Positions 45,063-57,765 of a DNA stretch of 64,000 nucleotides are shown here, piece after piece (the stretch's first letter is position 1; each line of letters starts with the position of its first letter). The DNA is from Periconia sp. R9002 (taxonomy: Eukaryota; Ascomycota; Dothideomycetes; Pleosporales; Periconiaceae). The notes below the pieces were generated by a model. It ran no database searches. It was not told the origin of the DNA and was given only the letters and a program-made list of their open reading frames with translations. The stretch spans positions 43,495 to 107,494 of the forward strand of contig JAMAHW010000113.1 in assembly GCA_023627715.1 (NCBI GenBank). The letters run 5' to 3'. The position numbers and the translations under genes are program-made.

Positions 45063-46447
45063 ATGGATATCGACCAACCCCAGTATGCCAATTACCTACC
45101 CGACGAATTGGTCCTGGAGATCTTGAATTACATCCCCCGCAATGCTTCCAACCAGCACATCCTGGCCAACTTTTGCGCGGTGAGCAGGTATGTTTCAATC
45201 CGTACTCTTGTGGAGATTGTTGTGCATTCCCATTGTTTGAGACTGCTTCATACGATCCATATACTGCAATATTCTTCGTGTTGTGTCGTTCCAGAACTGA
45301 ACCCCTTCATAGGCAATGGTACGATATAGGCATCGCCACCCTGTACGAAAATCCACACCTGTGTGGCCACCGCTACGCCCTCTTCGTCCGCACCATCTGC
45401 CCGTCCATACTCCCGCGGATCAAGAAATCGCAGCTAGCTGGCCTGGTCAAAGTCCTCAACCTCTCCACCATCGTGCACCAAGGCAGCAAATCCATGACCG
45501 CGCGCTTGCTCGGCCGCACCAAGCCCTCGCTCGAAGTCTTCATCGCACCACAAGCCTCCTTCGCCATCAACTGCTGGGCCAGCCTCAGCAAATGCACGCG
45601 CCTGCGCACCCTCGACCTCAGCCTGGTCAGCGAAGCAATCAGCTACCAAAGCCTGAGCCACACCCTCCAACAACTCCCCGATCTGCAACGGCTCTGCCTC
45701 CCGCGATGCTCAACGAGATACGACGTCAACATCTACGAGAACCGCCTCGTATGGCCGCCGCGCTTAGAACACCTCTCTCTCTCCGGTAGCGTCAGTGGCA
45801 AATTCCTCTGGGAAATGGCCAAGCAGCCCGACACGTTCCCGCCGACGCTCTCCAGCATGAGCATCCTGCACTGTCCCAAGCTTGATTACAACGGCATCAA
45901 GCCGCTGCTCAAAAACCTCTCGGCGACCCTCACCACCGTCACGCTCTGCGACCTCCCGTCCGTTAAGCAAGGGCGCTTCAACCAGGTCCTCGACTGGCTC
46001 CCACACCTCACCGACCTCACCATCGCCGCCGACTACATCGACTGCGACTTCGGCGGCCGCCCGTCCTCCTTCAACCCCCTCCACTGGCAGCACGCGAAGC
46101 CCCTCGAACGCCTCACCCTGCTCAACTCAGGCAGCAACGATGTCGATCCCGACGTCGCCTTCTCCATCCCAGACATGTACGATCTCATCGACTGCAGGTT
46201 CCTGGGGCGCTTGCGCCGGCTCACAATCGCGAAAAGCCTTGGTTGGGAGAGTCAGGGGGAGGGCGCGGAGCTAGAGGCATTGGGCGAATTGCTCGTCGAC
46301 GAGCTGGACTGCGAGAATTGGGAGAGGCGGCGTTGGCATTACGCAAACATCGGTTGGGTCGACGAGAAGATCAAGTATAGAGACTGGATCAAGACGAATC
46401 TCGGCAGGAGGATGAGGGCGGGGCTTATTATTTTGGAGAACCGTTGA
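45063..46447 (+). CDS. F-box protein with leucine-rich-repeat-like C-terminus
   Basis: Two exons, 45063-45187 and 45295-46447, with donor GTATGT and acceptor TTCCAG, give 425 residues. The N-terminal F-box is at residues ~11-50 (YLPDELVLEILNYIPRNASN, then ILANFCAVSR), and the splice joins SR to TEPLHRQWYDIGIATLYENP, the usual F-box continuation in fungal proteins. Residues ~130-330 show irregular leucine-rich repeats (LRTLDLSLVSEAI, LQRLCLPRCSTRY, LEHLSLSGSVSGK, LSSMSILHCPKLD, LTDLTIAADY). Such proteins serve as substrate receptors of SCF ubiquitin ligases; the substrate is unknown. The second exon is markedly G+C-rich compared with the flanks. Not related in sequence to the F-box-like gene at 26.5 kb. 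Confidence 0.85.
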
Positions 46448-47285
46448 GGAAGCTCTCAGCGAGCGGTTCAATGTGCGATATGGTGTGATGTTGTATGTTT
46501 TGTTTGGTGTGTATCACAACTCTAGTGTACAAAGTCGTTCGTTCGTTCGTCATCGAGACACTACGTGTAGTAATGTTTTGGGATGGTTATAGGTTGTTGT
46601 AGAAGCCCTGGGTGAGTTAAGCTGACTTTGTGAATGGGATATGGGTACATAGATATAGTGAGTGGGGTGTTTGGTAAGGTGGACGATTCGAGTTGTTTGG
46701 GATGGAGACGAGTCTCTATGTATGATGCTTGGTTGGGTTTTATGACGACACGATTCATGATGGCATGGCATGGCATGGTTTTGGAGCGAAACGTTGTTTT
46801 CTGGTTTGCATGTGTATGTTTGTCTGGGAGCGAGGCATTGAACTGGATTTGGTTTGAGAGAAACAGTTGGTCATATGTACGAATAGAGACACAAACCTCT
46901 GAGGGACAGAGTATCAATGGAGCGAGACTATGAGATAATGTATTCCCTTAACCCCCCACCCCATCGTTCTCCCAAATCAGGCTTTCCCTCATTCAGCGCA
47001 TGCCCGATAGTTTCTCGTCTGGTCCCTAATCCAATCGTTACAACAACAAACTCCGTCCAAGTCTATATAATATAGGAACGCAATCGCCCCCAGAGAGAAA
47101 GAAGAGGGATAAAGGGATCTTTTAATTTTGTTTCCAACGTCGTCGCCGGCGTGAAGTCGTCAACGCGTGTGTCGTACGTATCTCGTGCTGTTGTTCCGCG
47201 CGCCCGGTTCCCTTCCTGTCCTGTCTACATCATCCAAGTTGACTCCCCCCCGCCAAATTTATTCCGCGCATTCAAAACATCCCGC
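46448..47285. other. Intergenic gap between convergent genes
   Basis: An 838 bp gap between the F-box gene (+) and SSZ1 (-), made of the two 3' regions. It contains a short GTTC tandem repeat near 46532-46548 and GGCAT repeats near 46762-46777. No gene seen. Confidence 0.5.
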
Positions 47286-49163
47286 CTAAGCGGAACCATT
47301 CGCCGCCTTGCTGCCCTGTATTATGCCCCTAACGCCGCCCTTGCCACCGACCTCGCGGTAAATGGCGTTGACGCCGAGATCGGCACCAATGTTGATCTGC
47401 ACCTCGACCTTGCCGCCCTTCTTGACACCACGGATAGCCGCCTCGCTGAGGATCTTGCCGACCTTCCACGTCTTCTCGCGGAGCTCCTCTTCCTCGTCGC
47501 TCTCGTCGTCTTCGTCGCTGTCGTCCTCATCGTCCTCATCCTTCTCCTTGGGTTTAGGTTCGGGCTTCGTGACCTTGATGTGGCGGGTGCCTTCTGCTAG
47601 CTTGATGAGAACATCGCCGCCTTCGCGGGGCGTGGCGATGATGGCGGTCCTTCGGACAGGGAGGGAGGTCTCGGCGTCGACGATGGGGTGGAAGACACCC
47701 GAGGACTCGTCGCCAGAGATGCAGAGGACACCGATGGCTTGCGAAAGGTGTGGGGTCACCGTGACCATGGGGTGGGTGCTCTGCTCAATATCCTCGAGGT
47801 CGAACTCTTCGATCAAGCTGGCTTGAATTGCGGCACCGCGGACGGGGAGTTCGGAGGGGTTGATAGCGGAGGGACTGGTGGAGGGTGCGAGGACCGTGGT
47901 CGACTCGGGGAATGCGGCACCGACAGTAGCGGCAACCTTGGGGGTGTGTGCGTTTCCACCGGCGAGGATGATCTCTGTGACATCGAGGGGATCGAGTTGG
48001 GCTTTCTCAACGGCATGGAGTACGAGCCTGGAGAAGGCAGCGAAGAGCTTGTTTCCGAGCAAGTCGTAGCGTGTGCGGTTGATGGTAGCGGTGAAGTCGA
48101 TGCCACTAACCAAGCTCTCCACGGAGAAGTTGGCGCTTGAGCCTATCGACAAAGCTTTCTTGACAGCTTCACATTCCAACTTCAACTTAGCTAACCCACG
48201 GGTATCCTCCCTGGGGTCCTTAGCCGACTTGTTCTTCTTGAGGAACTCTTTCGCAAAGTAGTCCATGAGCACCTGATCGAGTTTCAAGCCAGTGACTTCG
48301 TAATCGTGAACTGTAGCGAGAATAGTGTAGATGCCACCTCTTGAGGCAATGACCGCGACATCTGAGCGAGTTCCACCAAGATCTGCGACCACAATGATTT
48401 TGTCTGCCAACTTGGCGTCGGGGCGGGCATCGTAAGCGAGGACGGCAGCGACAGGCTCGTTGATGAACTGCAACACCTCAATACCAGCCTCCTTTGCCGC
48501 CTTGTTCAAAGCACTCTTTTGCGCATCCGAGAAGTTGGTGGGGACGGTAATGACAGCGGCAGTGACCTGTTTGCCAAGGTAGTCAGAAGCAGATTGCCGT
48601 AACCTCTTCAAGTGTCTGGATGTGATGTCGGCGACGGTGATTAGGTTTTCCTTCTCTTCTTCCGTGTCTCGAATCTTGAAGGCGACAGTCGACTCGTGCT
48701 GGACAGGATGGGCAGACTGGTGGGCAGCAGTGGGATCTATCGATTTAAATCTGGCGGACTATGGTCAGAATCGTCGGGGTGCAGTCTGGACAATGGTGAG
48801 ACGTACTCTTGTCCTAGAAAATCCCTGAAATATGCGACGGTATTCTTTGCGTTCCGGACAATCTGTGCCTTCGCTTGTCCTCCATGAAGCTCTTCACCCT
48901 CCACGTAGGACAAGAAAGAGGGGATTTGACGATCTGGGTTGCTGTTAGATTCAAGATCTCACAATTTCGGTGTTCTCCAAAACGTACCTCCATCTTCATT
49001 TGCGATAACCTCGGCTTTCCCTTCCTACAAAACTGTTAGATCGAGACGTCTTTGCAGAGGGGAACGGCATGCTTACACCGGTGGTATAGGCGATAGAACT
49101 GTAGGAATTACCAAAGGAAATTCCGATCGCGACCCGCGGGGCGGGGTCATTTTCTGCACTCAT
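47286..49163 (-). CDS. SSZ1: Ribosome-associated complex Hsp70-like protein Ssz1
   Basis: Atypical Hsp70 that with zuotin forms the ribosome-associated complex (RAC) at the polypeptide exit site and assists co-translational folding. Four exons, 49163-49077, 49024-48988, 48933-48807 and 48750-47286, all GT-AG, give 571 residues. The nucleotide-binding domain has RVAIGISFGNSYSSIAYTTG as its phosphate-1 loop, where canonical Hsp70s carry GTT after GID/GIDLG; this divergence fits Ssz1, which binds but does not hydrolyse ATP. Further motifs are VPTNFSDAQKSALNKAAKEA, VLQFINEPVAAVLAYD, VADLGGTRSDVAVI and ILAGGNAHTPKVA. The C-terminal substrate domain is shortened and carries an acidic insert (EDDSDEDDESDEEEE) after KPEPKPKEK. 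Divergent with RRP40. Confidence 0.95.
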
Positions 49164-49426
49164 TTTCTGGTGGTAAAAGCTTCTTTCGTGACAAAAATGA
49201 ACTCTGGAGCAACTGCTATTGTCAGATATATAATTGACCAGTGAAAATTGGGCGAGCGATAAAAGACCAAGTGAAAGGTCGCGGCCAGAAAATGTCCATG
49301 AAAATTGATCGGTCCCGCGCTAGAGAACGTTTCGAGTTCTTGGCGCCCAGACCTCGAACTCGAGCACTTCACATCGTTTTGTCGGGCACAACCAATCCAG
49401 CTTTCCACGTTCCTAGCACTAGAAAG
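49164..49426. promoter_or_regulatory. SSZ1/RRP40 divergent promoter
   Basis: The 263 bp between the two start codons must hold both promoters. The two genes belong to translation and RNA metabolism, so shared control is plausible but inferred. No specific site was identified. Confidence 0.5.
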
Positions 49427-50261
49427 ATGGCTACTTCAGTAACGGTGGTTCTTCCGGGCGACGAAGTTCCCAAAAGCTCGTTACCAACCCCAACTGGAAA
49501 GAAAAAGACTCTCACGCTCGGTCCCGGTTTGCGACACATCCCACCAGACACGATTACAGCCACAATTGCGGGCGCATTAGCGACAGATAATAAGAAGAAC
49601 GCCGTCTGGATCGACACGAATAGTGGGAGGGTGCGTATTCCTCTTGGACCCAAGTTTCTTTCAAGACACCTCTACTTTTAGTGCACAAAGATATATCCAA
49701 CTGTTCAATATCTGATATCTAACCATGAGATTATAGTATATCCCTACCGCAGGGGACTTGGTCATAGCTACCGTTCAAAATTCTGTTGCCGAGAACTTCA
49801 ACTGCTTGCTCACGCCGAATACGCCCTACGCAAGCCTTCCCCACCTAGCTTTCGAAAATGCAACCCGCAAAACACGTCCAATCCTGGCACCCAATTCACT
49901 CGTATACGCGCGCGTGGTCAGTGGCGGAAAACACACCTCCCCAGAAATTACATGCGTCGATCCATCTACTGGGAAAAGTGAGGGACTGGGCCCATTGAAG
50001 GACGGTATGATCTTCAAAGTCAGTTTGAGAATGGCGCGGAGGTTGTTGTTGAAGTCAAAAGGCGAAGTCATTATACTGGAACTGCTTGGAGCAAAAGTGG
50101 GATTCGAGATCACGGTGGGTCGAAATGGCATAGTACATGTGGATGGTGCAAACGTGAAGACGATATTGGCAGTTGGCAAAGCCATTCAAGAGGTGGATGA
50201 ACAGGCTCTTGGAGAGAAAGGACAGAAAAAGTTGGCCGAACGAGTGCTGAAGAGCCTTTGA
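49427..50261 (+). CDS. RRP40: Exosome cap subunit Rrp40
   Basis: RNA-binding cap subunit of the nuclear and cytoplasmic RNA exosome. Two exons, 49427-49630 and 49737-50261 (donor GTGCGT, acceptor TTATAG), give 242 residues, close to the yeast protein (240). The N-terminal domain (VVLPGDEVP; LTLGPGLRHI) is followed by the S1-like domain (YIPTAGDLVIATVQNSVAEN; LVYARVVSG) and the KH-like domain (EVIILELLGAKVGFEITVGR, then NGIVHVDGANVKTILAVGKA). The PGD motif near the start is conserved. The call is secure. Confidence 0.94.
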
Positions 50262-51089
50262 TCTGAAAATCGTCGACGCAAACGATTTGTCGTACCCTGT
50301 CGTGGTATGGCAAGCAGTTCGTGCCGAAAAGGGTCACTAGTTTCGGTTTGCTTTAGATGATGCTTCCCGGAGTCTACGGAGCGATGTGCACCCATCAACA
50401 AGCATACTGCAAGGCAGAGTCCTTGCCAGATGAAGAGCTCGTGTTTGGACCCTTATAATGCGTCGAGTAAACTCGTTTTGGTCAGTTGTTTGCTCTTCAG
50501 AATCCGAAAGTCATCTAACCATTGACTTAGATTTGCGATGCTGACATCGATGGTTATGAACAACACGCGCTCAGGATAACGATTCAGGTGGCCTCAGCTG
50601 CGAGACAGTCGTAAAATCCTGCTAGTCTGTGAGGCTTATTTGCAGATAATGGTGAGGTTTGGCCGTTCGCAACTCTATCTATTGTTTTTCGAGTTGTAGA
50701 AAGCTTAGAGCGACAACAAATACCAACATTAATACAAAACGGTACCTATGTTTGATTATTTACCAACTCCTACCACTTCTCCCAGTTCGTATGCAGAGTA
50801 TCACAACTGGCAACATGCATATTTGTACGTATCTTCCATTGCCTGGAGGACCAAATTTTTGGCACCGCCACATGTGGCTAATGACGGGGATGACGGTGGT
50901 TGGCGGGGTATCAGTCTATTGCCCCACCATACGAAAATCGGCCGCCCTTGGAGTCGACTCACAACTACATATAACGCGTGTCCCTGGTCAGATCAATTGC
51001 GGTGTCTTTCACGTTGTGACAAATATTTCTTGCCGCCTTATAAGTGTCCGATTCTCAGTCATCTCAGTCTATTACACAAAGTAGTCGTC
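50262..51089. other. Intergenic region upstream of DPS1
   Basis: An 828 bp gap between co-oriented RRP40 and DPS1; it holds the RRP40 3' region and DPS1 promoter. Open frames here are short and domain-free. Confidence 0.5.
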
Positions 51090-52879
51090 ATGGCTGATTC
51101 AGCACCAGCAGCTTCAAGCACCGGTGATGCCTCTAAGCAGCCTGAACAGCCTTCTAAAAATGCCTTGAAAAAGGCCCAGAAGGAAAAGGAAAAGGTAAAT
51201 TATTCTGAATCAGCAAACTTGCTATGATTCTTGACTAAAGTTACAACAGGCAGAGAAAAAGGCTGCGGCTAAAGCTCGCGAGCTCGCTGAACGCCAAAAG
51301 AAAGAAGCTGCCGATGCCGAAGACGTTTCCAAAGACTCTTACGGAGAGCTTCCTCTCATCGGCTCAAAAGACTTTAAGCCAACGGAAACCCCTCGCGTCG
51401 ATCTCTCCACCATCACCGAACATGAAGACAAAGAAATTACTTTCCGCTGCTGGGTCGAGAATGCCCGTTCACAATCTGCAAAACTCGCCTTCGTCAACTT
51501 GCGCCAGGGCTTGAACACGGTGCAGGCAGTCATTGCGGCAAGCGACAAGCTGAGCAAGCAAATGGTCAAATTTTGCGGTACCGTGAGCACCGAGAGCACA
51601 CTTGTGGTTACCGGCCTGGTGAAGAGGGTGAAGGAGCCTATCAAGAGCGCGACTATCAAGGACTTTGAAATCCACATCTTGAAGCTTTTCGTGGAAGCCA
51701 AGGCAGAGATCCCGCTCCCGCTTCAGGTCGATGATGCAGAGCGTCCATTGCCCGATACTGGTTTGGGAGATGAGGAGGAAAAGCCTGCTGAGGGCGACGC
51801 GCGACCGCTCGTTGGACTCAACACGCGCTTGAACAACAGGACCATCGATCTTCGCGCCAAAGTCAATCACGCCATCTTCGTTATCAAGAGCGGCGTCTGC
51901 GGCCTTTTCCAGGAGTTCCTTTCCAAGCAGGGCTTCACGCTTGTTCAAACCCCAAAGATTCTCGGCGCTGCTTCCGAAGGTGGTGCCAATGTCTTCGAAC
52001 TCAAATACTTCGACCGTTCCGCCTATCTCGCTCAATCGCCACAATTTTATAAGCAGATGCTCATCGCTTCGCGCTTCCAAAAAGTCATGGAGATTGGACC
52101 GGTGTTCCGCGCAGAAAACTCAAACACCGCACGTCACTTGACCGAGTTCACCGGTCTGGATTTGGAGATGGAATTCCAGGAGCACTACCACGAGGTCATG
52201 CGCGTGCTGGAGGATCTCATGCTGTTCATCTTCAACGAGCTGAACGCCCGATACAAGAAGGAAACCGATCTCGTGCGAAGTGTGTACCACGTCGACGACT
52301 TCAAGCTCCCTGAGTCTGGAAAGGTTCCTCGCATACCCTTCCAAGAAGGCATCAAGATGTTGCGCGAGGCAGGCGAGGAAGTCGGCGACTACGACGATCT
52401 CAGGTACGATTCCCCATTCACTATCTACACTCGTTAACCACCGCAAACAAACTAACATTTCCCATAGCACCCCGCAAGAAAAACATCTCGGCCGCCTCGT
52501 CCTCGAAAAGTACGGCTCCGACTTCTACACCCTCGACCAATTCCCCATCGCCATCCGCCCCGCCTACACCATGCCCTCGCCCAGCAACCCCCTCCTCTCC
52601 AACTCGTACGACCTGTTCATGCGCGGGCAGGAAATCTGCTCCGGAGCCCAGCGTATCCACTCCGCCGAGCTCCTAGCCTCGCAGATGCGCAAGCACGATC
52701 CCCCGATCGATCCCAACGGCGCGGGTACCAAGGACTACGTCGACAGCTTCCGGTATGGATGCCCGCCACATGGAGGCGGTGGCTTTGGGTTGGAGCGTAT
52801 TGTGCAGTTCTGGTTGGGCTTGCCTAACATTCGTATGACGAGCTTGTTCCCTAGGGACCCGCAGAGGGTCACACCGTAG
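51090..52879 (+). CDS. DPS1: Aspartyl-tRNA synthetase, cytoplasmic
   Basis: Class IIb synthetase charging tRNA-Asp in the cytosol. Three exons, 51090-51194, 51250-52403 and 52468-52879, give 556 residues, essentially the yeast length. The N-terminal Lys/Ala-rich extension ([32 protein letters not shown]) is the RNA-binding helix typical of eukaryotic class IIb enzymes. The OB-fold anticodon domain lies around residues 80-180 ([21 protein letters not shown]). The catalytic core has [19 protein letters not shown], the motif 2 segment [16 protein letters not shown] and motif 3 [17 protein letters not shown] near the C-terminus. All key residues are present. Convergent with the Gemin2-like gene 391 bp downstream. 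Confidence 0.96.
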
Positions 52880-53270
52880 ACGGAGAGATTGCGGTTGCTC
52901 AGGCGCAGTGTGCAGGATATGATTCTAGAGGGTATTAGGCTAGAGTGGATGGCCAATCTCAAACCTCGTGGACATGTTACGATAGGAGTCTCTGCATATA
53001 GGAGTGAAAGCGGACGAGAGAAAGAAAAATCGAGTAACATTTCAGTCTTCATTCAGCACACAGTGGAACATGAAAGTGAAAAGTATGTGCAGAGTATAGT
53101 ACCTGACTATTATGTATACTAACTACCATGGAGAACAATATGATTTTGATATAGAAACCTTGTGGATCCTCATCCGTTTCCAGTTGGTATTGTTGATAAG
53201 GAATGCATATACCCATTCGCAATGGACAGGGGGCATGAATCTCAGCATCTCATCTTGCCTCGATTACTCT
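52880..53270. other. Intergenic gap between convergent genes
   Basis: A 391 bp gap made of the 3' regions of DPS1 (+) and the Gemin2-like gene (-). Nothing else seen. Confidence 0.5.
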
Positions 53271-55156
53271 TTACCACGCCTCCCGATATCTCAGTAAATC
53301 TTTCTGGCCATAACATTCAGCGACGACAGTCAAAATCATATCGATAGTCACACGTGTATTTAGATCCACAGGGTCGGAATCAACATGATCCTCCATATCT
53401 GTATCCGAAGGTGCGTGTTTAGACGGCGTCCGCCGCTTTGTTGGTCCAGCGGAACCTTCAGCGTCCGGTACCCCATGCCCTTGTTCTAAAGGTATCGAGC
53501 CGTTCGCCTCGGCTGGCTTCAATTTCTGCAGCTCGATTTCCCGCATCCTCTGCCGCTGAGCCTCAGCTTCTGCGCGCGACGCAAAGAATTGCCTGGGTGG
53601 CGTTTGTGACATTGACCCTGATGTGGTATTCTGCTTTGGCGAGAGGTTCTTGTTGTATGATTCCGTGAGTTGTTTGAGGACCGGGCACTGTTGATCATGA
53701 CAGTTTTTGCCATTGTGTTTGTGCTTTAGATATGCAGGTGGAGGGGGCACCGATGGCTGCACGAGGCGGTCGCCGAGTTGAGCCAGGAGACTTGCTCGTG
53801 CTGCTTCGAGATCGGATGCCTCGTCATGAAGAGGTTCCTCTTGTATCTCTCCTTCGTCGTCGGCTTCTGAATCGACTGCATCGCCATCGTCAGCACCATC
53901 GAGGTGTAAGCCGATCTCGGTTTTCGTGGCATGCAATGCTGCATCAGGTTCAGCCTGTTTGGAGGCCTCGTTGGTCTGATTTGTATAGCTCGCCGCTTCT
54001 GCAACTTGATCCGTTGATAAGATGTTACTAGCTGGTATTTCCGATGCTTCTTCCGGTTCGTATTCACTTTCCTCGCCATCCGTTCCTGTGCCGTCAACAA
54101 CCCATTCCTCCACCTCATCATTCCCATTCTCTTCTGAAGAATCAGCCTGAGCACCTTCCCTTAACCAAACGCCGAATTGGCCTGCCCTCCGGCCTAGCTC
54201 TCGTATACGGCCAATCTTTGTGTGGTCTAGAGTACCACGGTCTCCTACACGAGCCAACAGTGTCCATATCCAACAGCTTTTCTGCCGGGAGATTGTGTCT
54301 TCGTGGCTCAAAGACTCACCGAGAGCATCCAGTGCTCTAAAGAGATTTATTTCGGAGATCCCACGTGCGAACATAGGAGTGGGGTATTCGTTTTCAAAAG
54401 TGTGCAACCACCCATCTCGTCTACTGGGCATTTTGATCTTGGCGTACTTTTCCGGATTCTCCTGTATCATGGCAGCTAGTTTTTGAGGGTCGGAATTGAC
54501 GAGCTGATCTTGGAGCTTCCTGTAGCGTGCCAACAGAGACCTGTAATAGCCTTCTTGTGGATAGACGTCCTCTGACCAATACGATCCCTCGTCATCAGAA
54601 TAGCCAGGATCATCAACTGCGACCCAGGTTCCATCCACATAGAAAGCTCTGTGATCTCCACGTCCATCGTTGTACATAGCTCGGTCCTCCACGTCTTCAT
54701 TGCTTTCAGGCTCGGCGACCAGAAGGGGAGGTATAGTAGAAGCTTCGGACCTATCACACAGGTAAGCTGTGTGTCCAATGGGTCAACATGGGCTCTGGTG
54801 GGAGGTTGGTGAAGTACTCACCTCACACTGCGGAGATATGCAAGTGCCTCTTGCATAGTCTCATCCTCGATGTCTTCCTCCCCGTCAAGGCCGGGAAACA
54901 TGGTCTGCATGCCATTCTCCCGAACTGGTCTTGAAATACGGCGTGGGTCCACAGGAGGATAATTCCCAAGGTTGTTTGTATTCTTCATGCGCTTCTCATT
55001 CGGTCTCTCGTCGTAGATCTCGTCATCGTCATGCTTTCGCTTGCTCGATTCGCTAGTGGAGGGTTGGGTCGGAGAAGCAAGGAAGTCGGGTCGGCGGAGC
55101 TTGTTGTATGCCGCACCATCCGAGGTGATAGCCCTGTTGACACCAGGAGGCGACAT
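53271..55156 (-). CDS. Gemin2/SIP1-like protein (SMN-complex factor)
   Basis: Two exons, 55156-54822 and 54750-53271, with donor GTGAGT and acceptor GATAG, give 604 residues. Residues ~225-310 match the helical core of the Gemin2 (SIP1/Brr1) family: a GWLHTFENEYPTPMFARGIS segment, an LFRALDALGESL helix, then SCWIWTLLARVGDRGTLDHT and IGRIRELGRRAGQFG. Gemin2 holds Sm proteins during spliceosomal snRNP assembly. The N-terminus has a basic bipartite-like stretch (SKRKHDDDEIYDERPNEKR). The C-terminal half is acidic and disordered but ends in a conserved-looking helix (NTRVTIDMILTVVAECYGQK), longer than in animal Gemin2. The family call rests on the WIWTLLARV...LRELxRxxG pattern; a direct role in snRNP assembly is inferred. 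Confidence 0.8.
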
Positions 55157-56240
55157 TTCTTTTGAGGTTGCGTATCGCGACGTTTTGTTGTTTTTGCTGT
55201 CTGGCAGACGTCGAGCAACGTCAAGCGTACCTGGAGCTACAAAAGTTTAAGTGGGTCCGAAGATCTCAGTGGTCCGTGCCTCTCTTAGTATCTGACCCCT
55301 GTCGGTCCTAGTACCCACAGTGAACACCACCTCACACTTCTAATGAACTGTAGGTATGTAGATATATTTCCATCTCCCGCTCCACGTTCATGAAGGGGTC
55401 AATTTACCCTACCATTGATGGCTTCCCTATTCCTCGTGTTCTGGTCGTTGCAATATCTACGTAAACTCTGGGCAAGTATCTTGACTCTAATAGGTACTCC
55501 AAAGATAAATAGTTGCTGTTACTTTATGGAATACGTGGATGCGTGGATTCGCGACTTGCTTTAATAAAATTATATTAAAAGAGTTTGAGACTAAATATAA
55601 GACATTCCCGGATCAAGATCCATCCGGATATCTAAAAGGTTTTCAGGCTCGCAAACCACTTCTAGTGGTCGATTGATTTACCAAGTAGACCGCTATTATG
55701 CGGTTGGTTTGATTATAAATCTCGAAGCAGATAGTAAGCCATACGTTCGTCCTGCTCAAATCCATGTATATAAGTTACCGGCGTTATCCGAGGCCCCGTG
55801 ATCCGTCATTATCCTCAGTCTCACCAGAAATTGCCCTCTACGTTCCCATGTAAGATTCTACATTTGACACATACTCCCAGTAAATTTGTGCCTTTTTCAT
55901 CTATATGCGCCATTGTTTCCGTCAAGCAAGTTACCTACCTAGACTCAAATCCGGAAAAACGATCACCAAGACTCTACCGGAAAACGCTAGCGGGGTTTAG
56001 TCTACCGTCATAAACCTATTTCTACGCTATAAATCCACGTTTGTACAGTACAACATCAACACGACCGTATATCAACACGGAACCATATTTAATTTTTCAC
56101 AGATTCCTTGTATTCCCCTTTATAAGGCGGTGTTTGAGATACGAATCAAGCAGTTCGATACCGATCGGTCGTCCACCCTTTTACATATCCTACAAATCTC
56201 GACTTGACAAGCAGAATCAGCGTATCGTCTGAATCATACA
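55157..56240. other. Intergenic region, partly A+T-rich
   Basis: About 1.1 kb between divergent genes. From 55560 to 55800 there is an A+T-rich segment that may be an old mutated element; it has no open frame. The final part is the promoter of the aminotransferase gene. Confidence 0.5.
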
Positions 56241-57765
56241 ATGTCTCCATCAATCATTGCCCCATCTCTTTCCACCGTGGATGCCATCAAAGCCCACATG
56301 AAAAGCGGGCACGCTCATGCAAACATTGAAGATGCGCTCGGGGAAGCACAAACTCGATTCGTAATGAGGAACAAGACAAGCTTACAGATGCATGAAGAAG
56401 CTACCAAGAGCTTGCCGGGAGGTAATACGAGGAGCCTTTTGCATACGGCTCCTTTTCCGCTATACCTAAAGCGAGGAGAGAACTGGAAGGTGTATAGTGA
56501 AGATGGAGATGTGTAAGCTAGACATCTATCCCCCGTCAAATTCGCAGTTTTCATTCGGACATTGCACGCGCTTTTTCTTCCACTCCATTGAAAAACCATC
56601 ACATATCAGAATATCTTATATACATAATCAACTAGATATTCTTGACTGACCAAAATAACTCAGCTACACCGACTTTATCGGCGAAATGACCGCCGGCCTT
56701 TTCGGCCACTCACACCCTTTGATACAACAAACCCTCATCGACACAATTCAAAACACAGGCCTGAATCTCGGCGGCACAACAGCACTAGAATCACGATTCG
56801 CCTCTCATCTCAGCAAGCGCTTCTCTCTTCCCCTCATCCGCTTCACCAACTCCGGTACGGAAGCCAATCTTCACGCCATGCAAGCGGCGAAGTACTTCAC
56901 CGGTAAACGTAAAATCGTTGTCTTTTCCGGTGGGTACCACGGTGGGTGTTTTATGTTCCCTACCAGTGAGCCAGCTACCAATTCCGTGGATATTAACGAT
57001 TGGATTGTTGCGGAATATAACGATGTTGATGATACGAGGCGTAAGATTGAAGAGAGTAAAGATGTAGCGGCCGTGGTGGTGGAAGGTGTGCAAGGTCATG
57101 GACCGTTTTTAGTCGGGACGTCGACGTTTTTGCAGCAGGTTCAAGCCTCTGCGCGTAAAGTTGGTGCTGTGTTTATCTTGGATGAGGTCATGACCAGTAG
57201 ACTTTCGTGGGGTGGGTTGAAAGAAATCGAAGGCCTGGAACCTGATATCGTTACTATGGGCAAATATATTGGTGGCGGTGTCACATTTGGTTGTTTTGGT
57301 GGGATTCAGGAGGTCATGAGTGTATATGATCCCCGTCGGCAGACTGGAATCGCTCATTCCGGAACGTTCAACAACAACACTTTGACCTTATCAGCGGGGT
57401 TCGTAGCGATGACGCAGATCTATACGCCGGAGGTGGCGAGGGATTTTAACGCCATGGGGGACAAACTGCGCGAGAAATTACGGAAGTTGAGCGAGGGCAC
57501 GAAGATGACAGTCACCGGGCGTGGAACGCTCATCGGAATCCACTTCCAGGAAGATGGAAGGAAAGATTTGGGGAACTGGAGAGATAAGAAGGATTTAAAG
57601 CAGTTACGCGAATTGTTTTATTTCGAGATGATGGAGGAAGGGTTTTGGATCACACAGAGGGTTTCGTTGACGCTGGTTCTCGGAACGCCTTGGGAGGAAT
57701 TGGAGAGGTTCGCTACGGCTGTGGAGGTGTTTTTGGGAAGATATAAATCGCTGGTACAGGCGTGA
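56241..57765 (+). CDS. Class III PLP aminotransferase, glutamate-1-semialdehyde-aminomutase-like
   Basis: Two exons, 56241-56512 and 56664-57765 (donor GTAAGC, acceptor ACTCAG), give 457 residues. It belongs to the class III pyridoxal-phosphate fold: substrate/cofactor loop RFTNSGTEANLHAMQAAK, FSGGYHGG, a conserved VVVEGVQG, the cofactor Asp in FILDEVMTSR and the Schiff-base Lys in DIVTMGKYIGGGVTFGCFGG. SLPGGNTRSLLHTAPFPLYL near the N-terminus is typical of glutamate-1-semialdehyde 2,1-aminomutase relatives. Fungi make 5-aminolevulinate by the Shemin pathway, so a role in tetrapyrrole synthesis is unlikely; an amino-acid or secondary-metabolite transaminase is more plausible, substrate unknown. 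It is the last intact gene before the mutated retroelement, and no biosynthetic partner genes are next to it. Confidence 0.9.
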
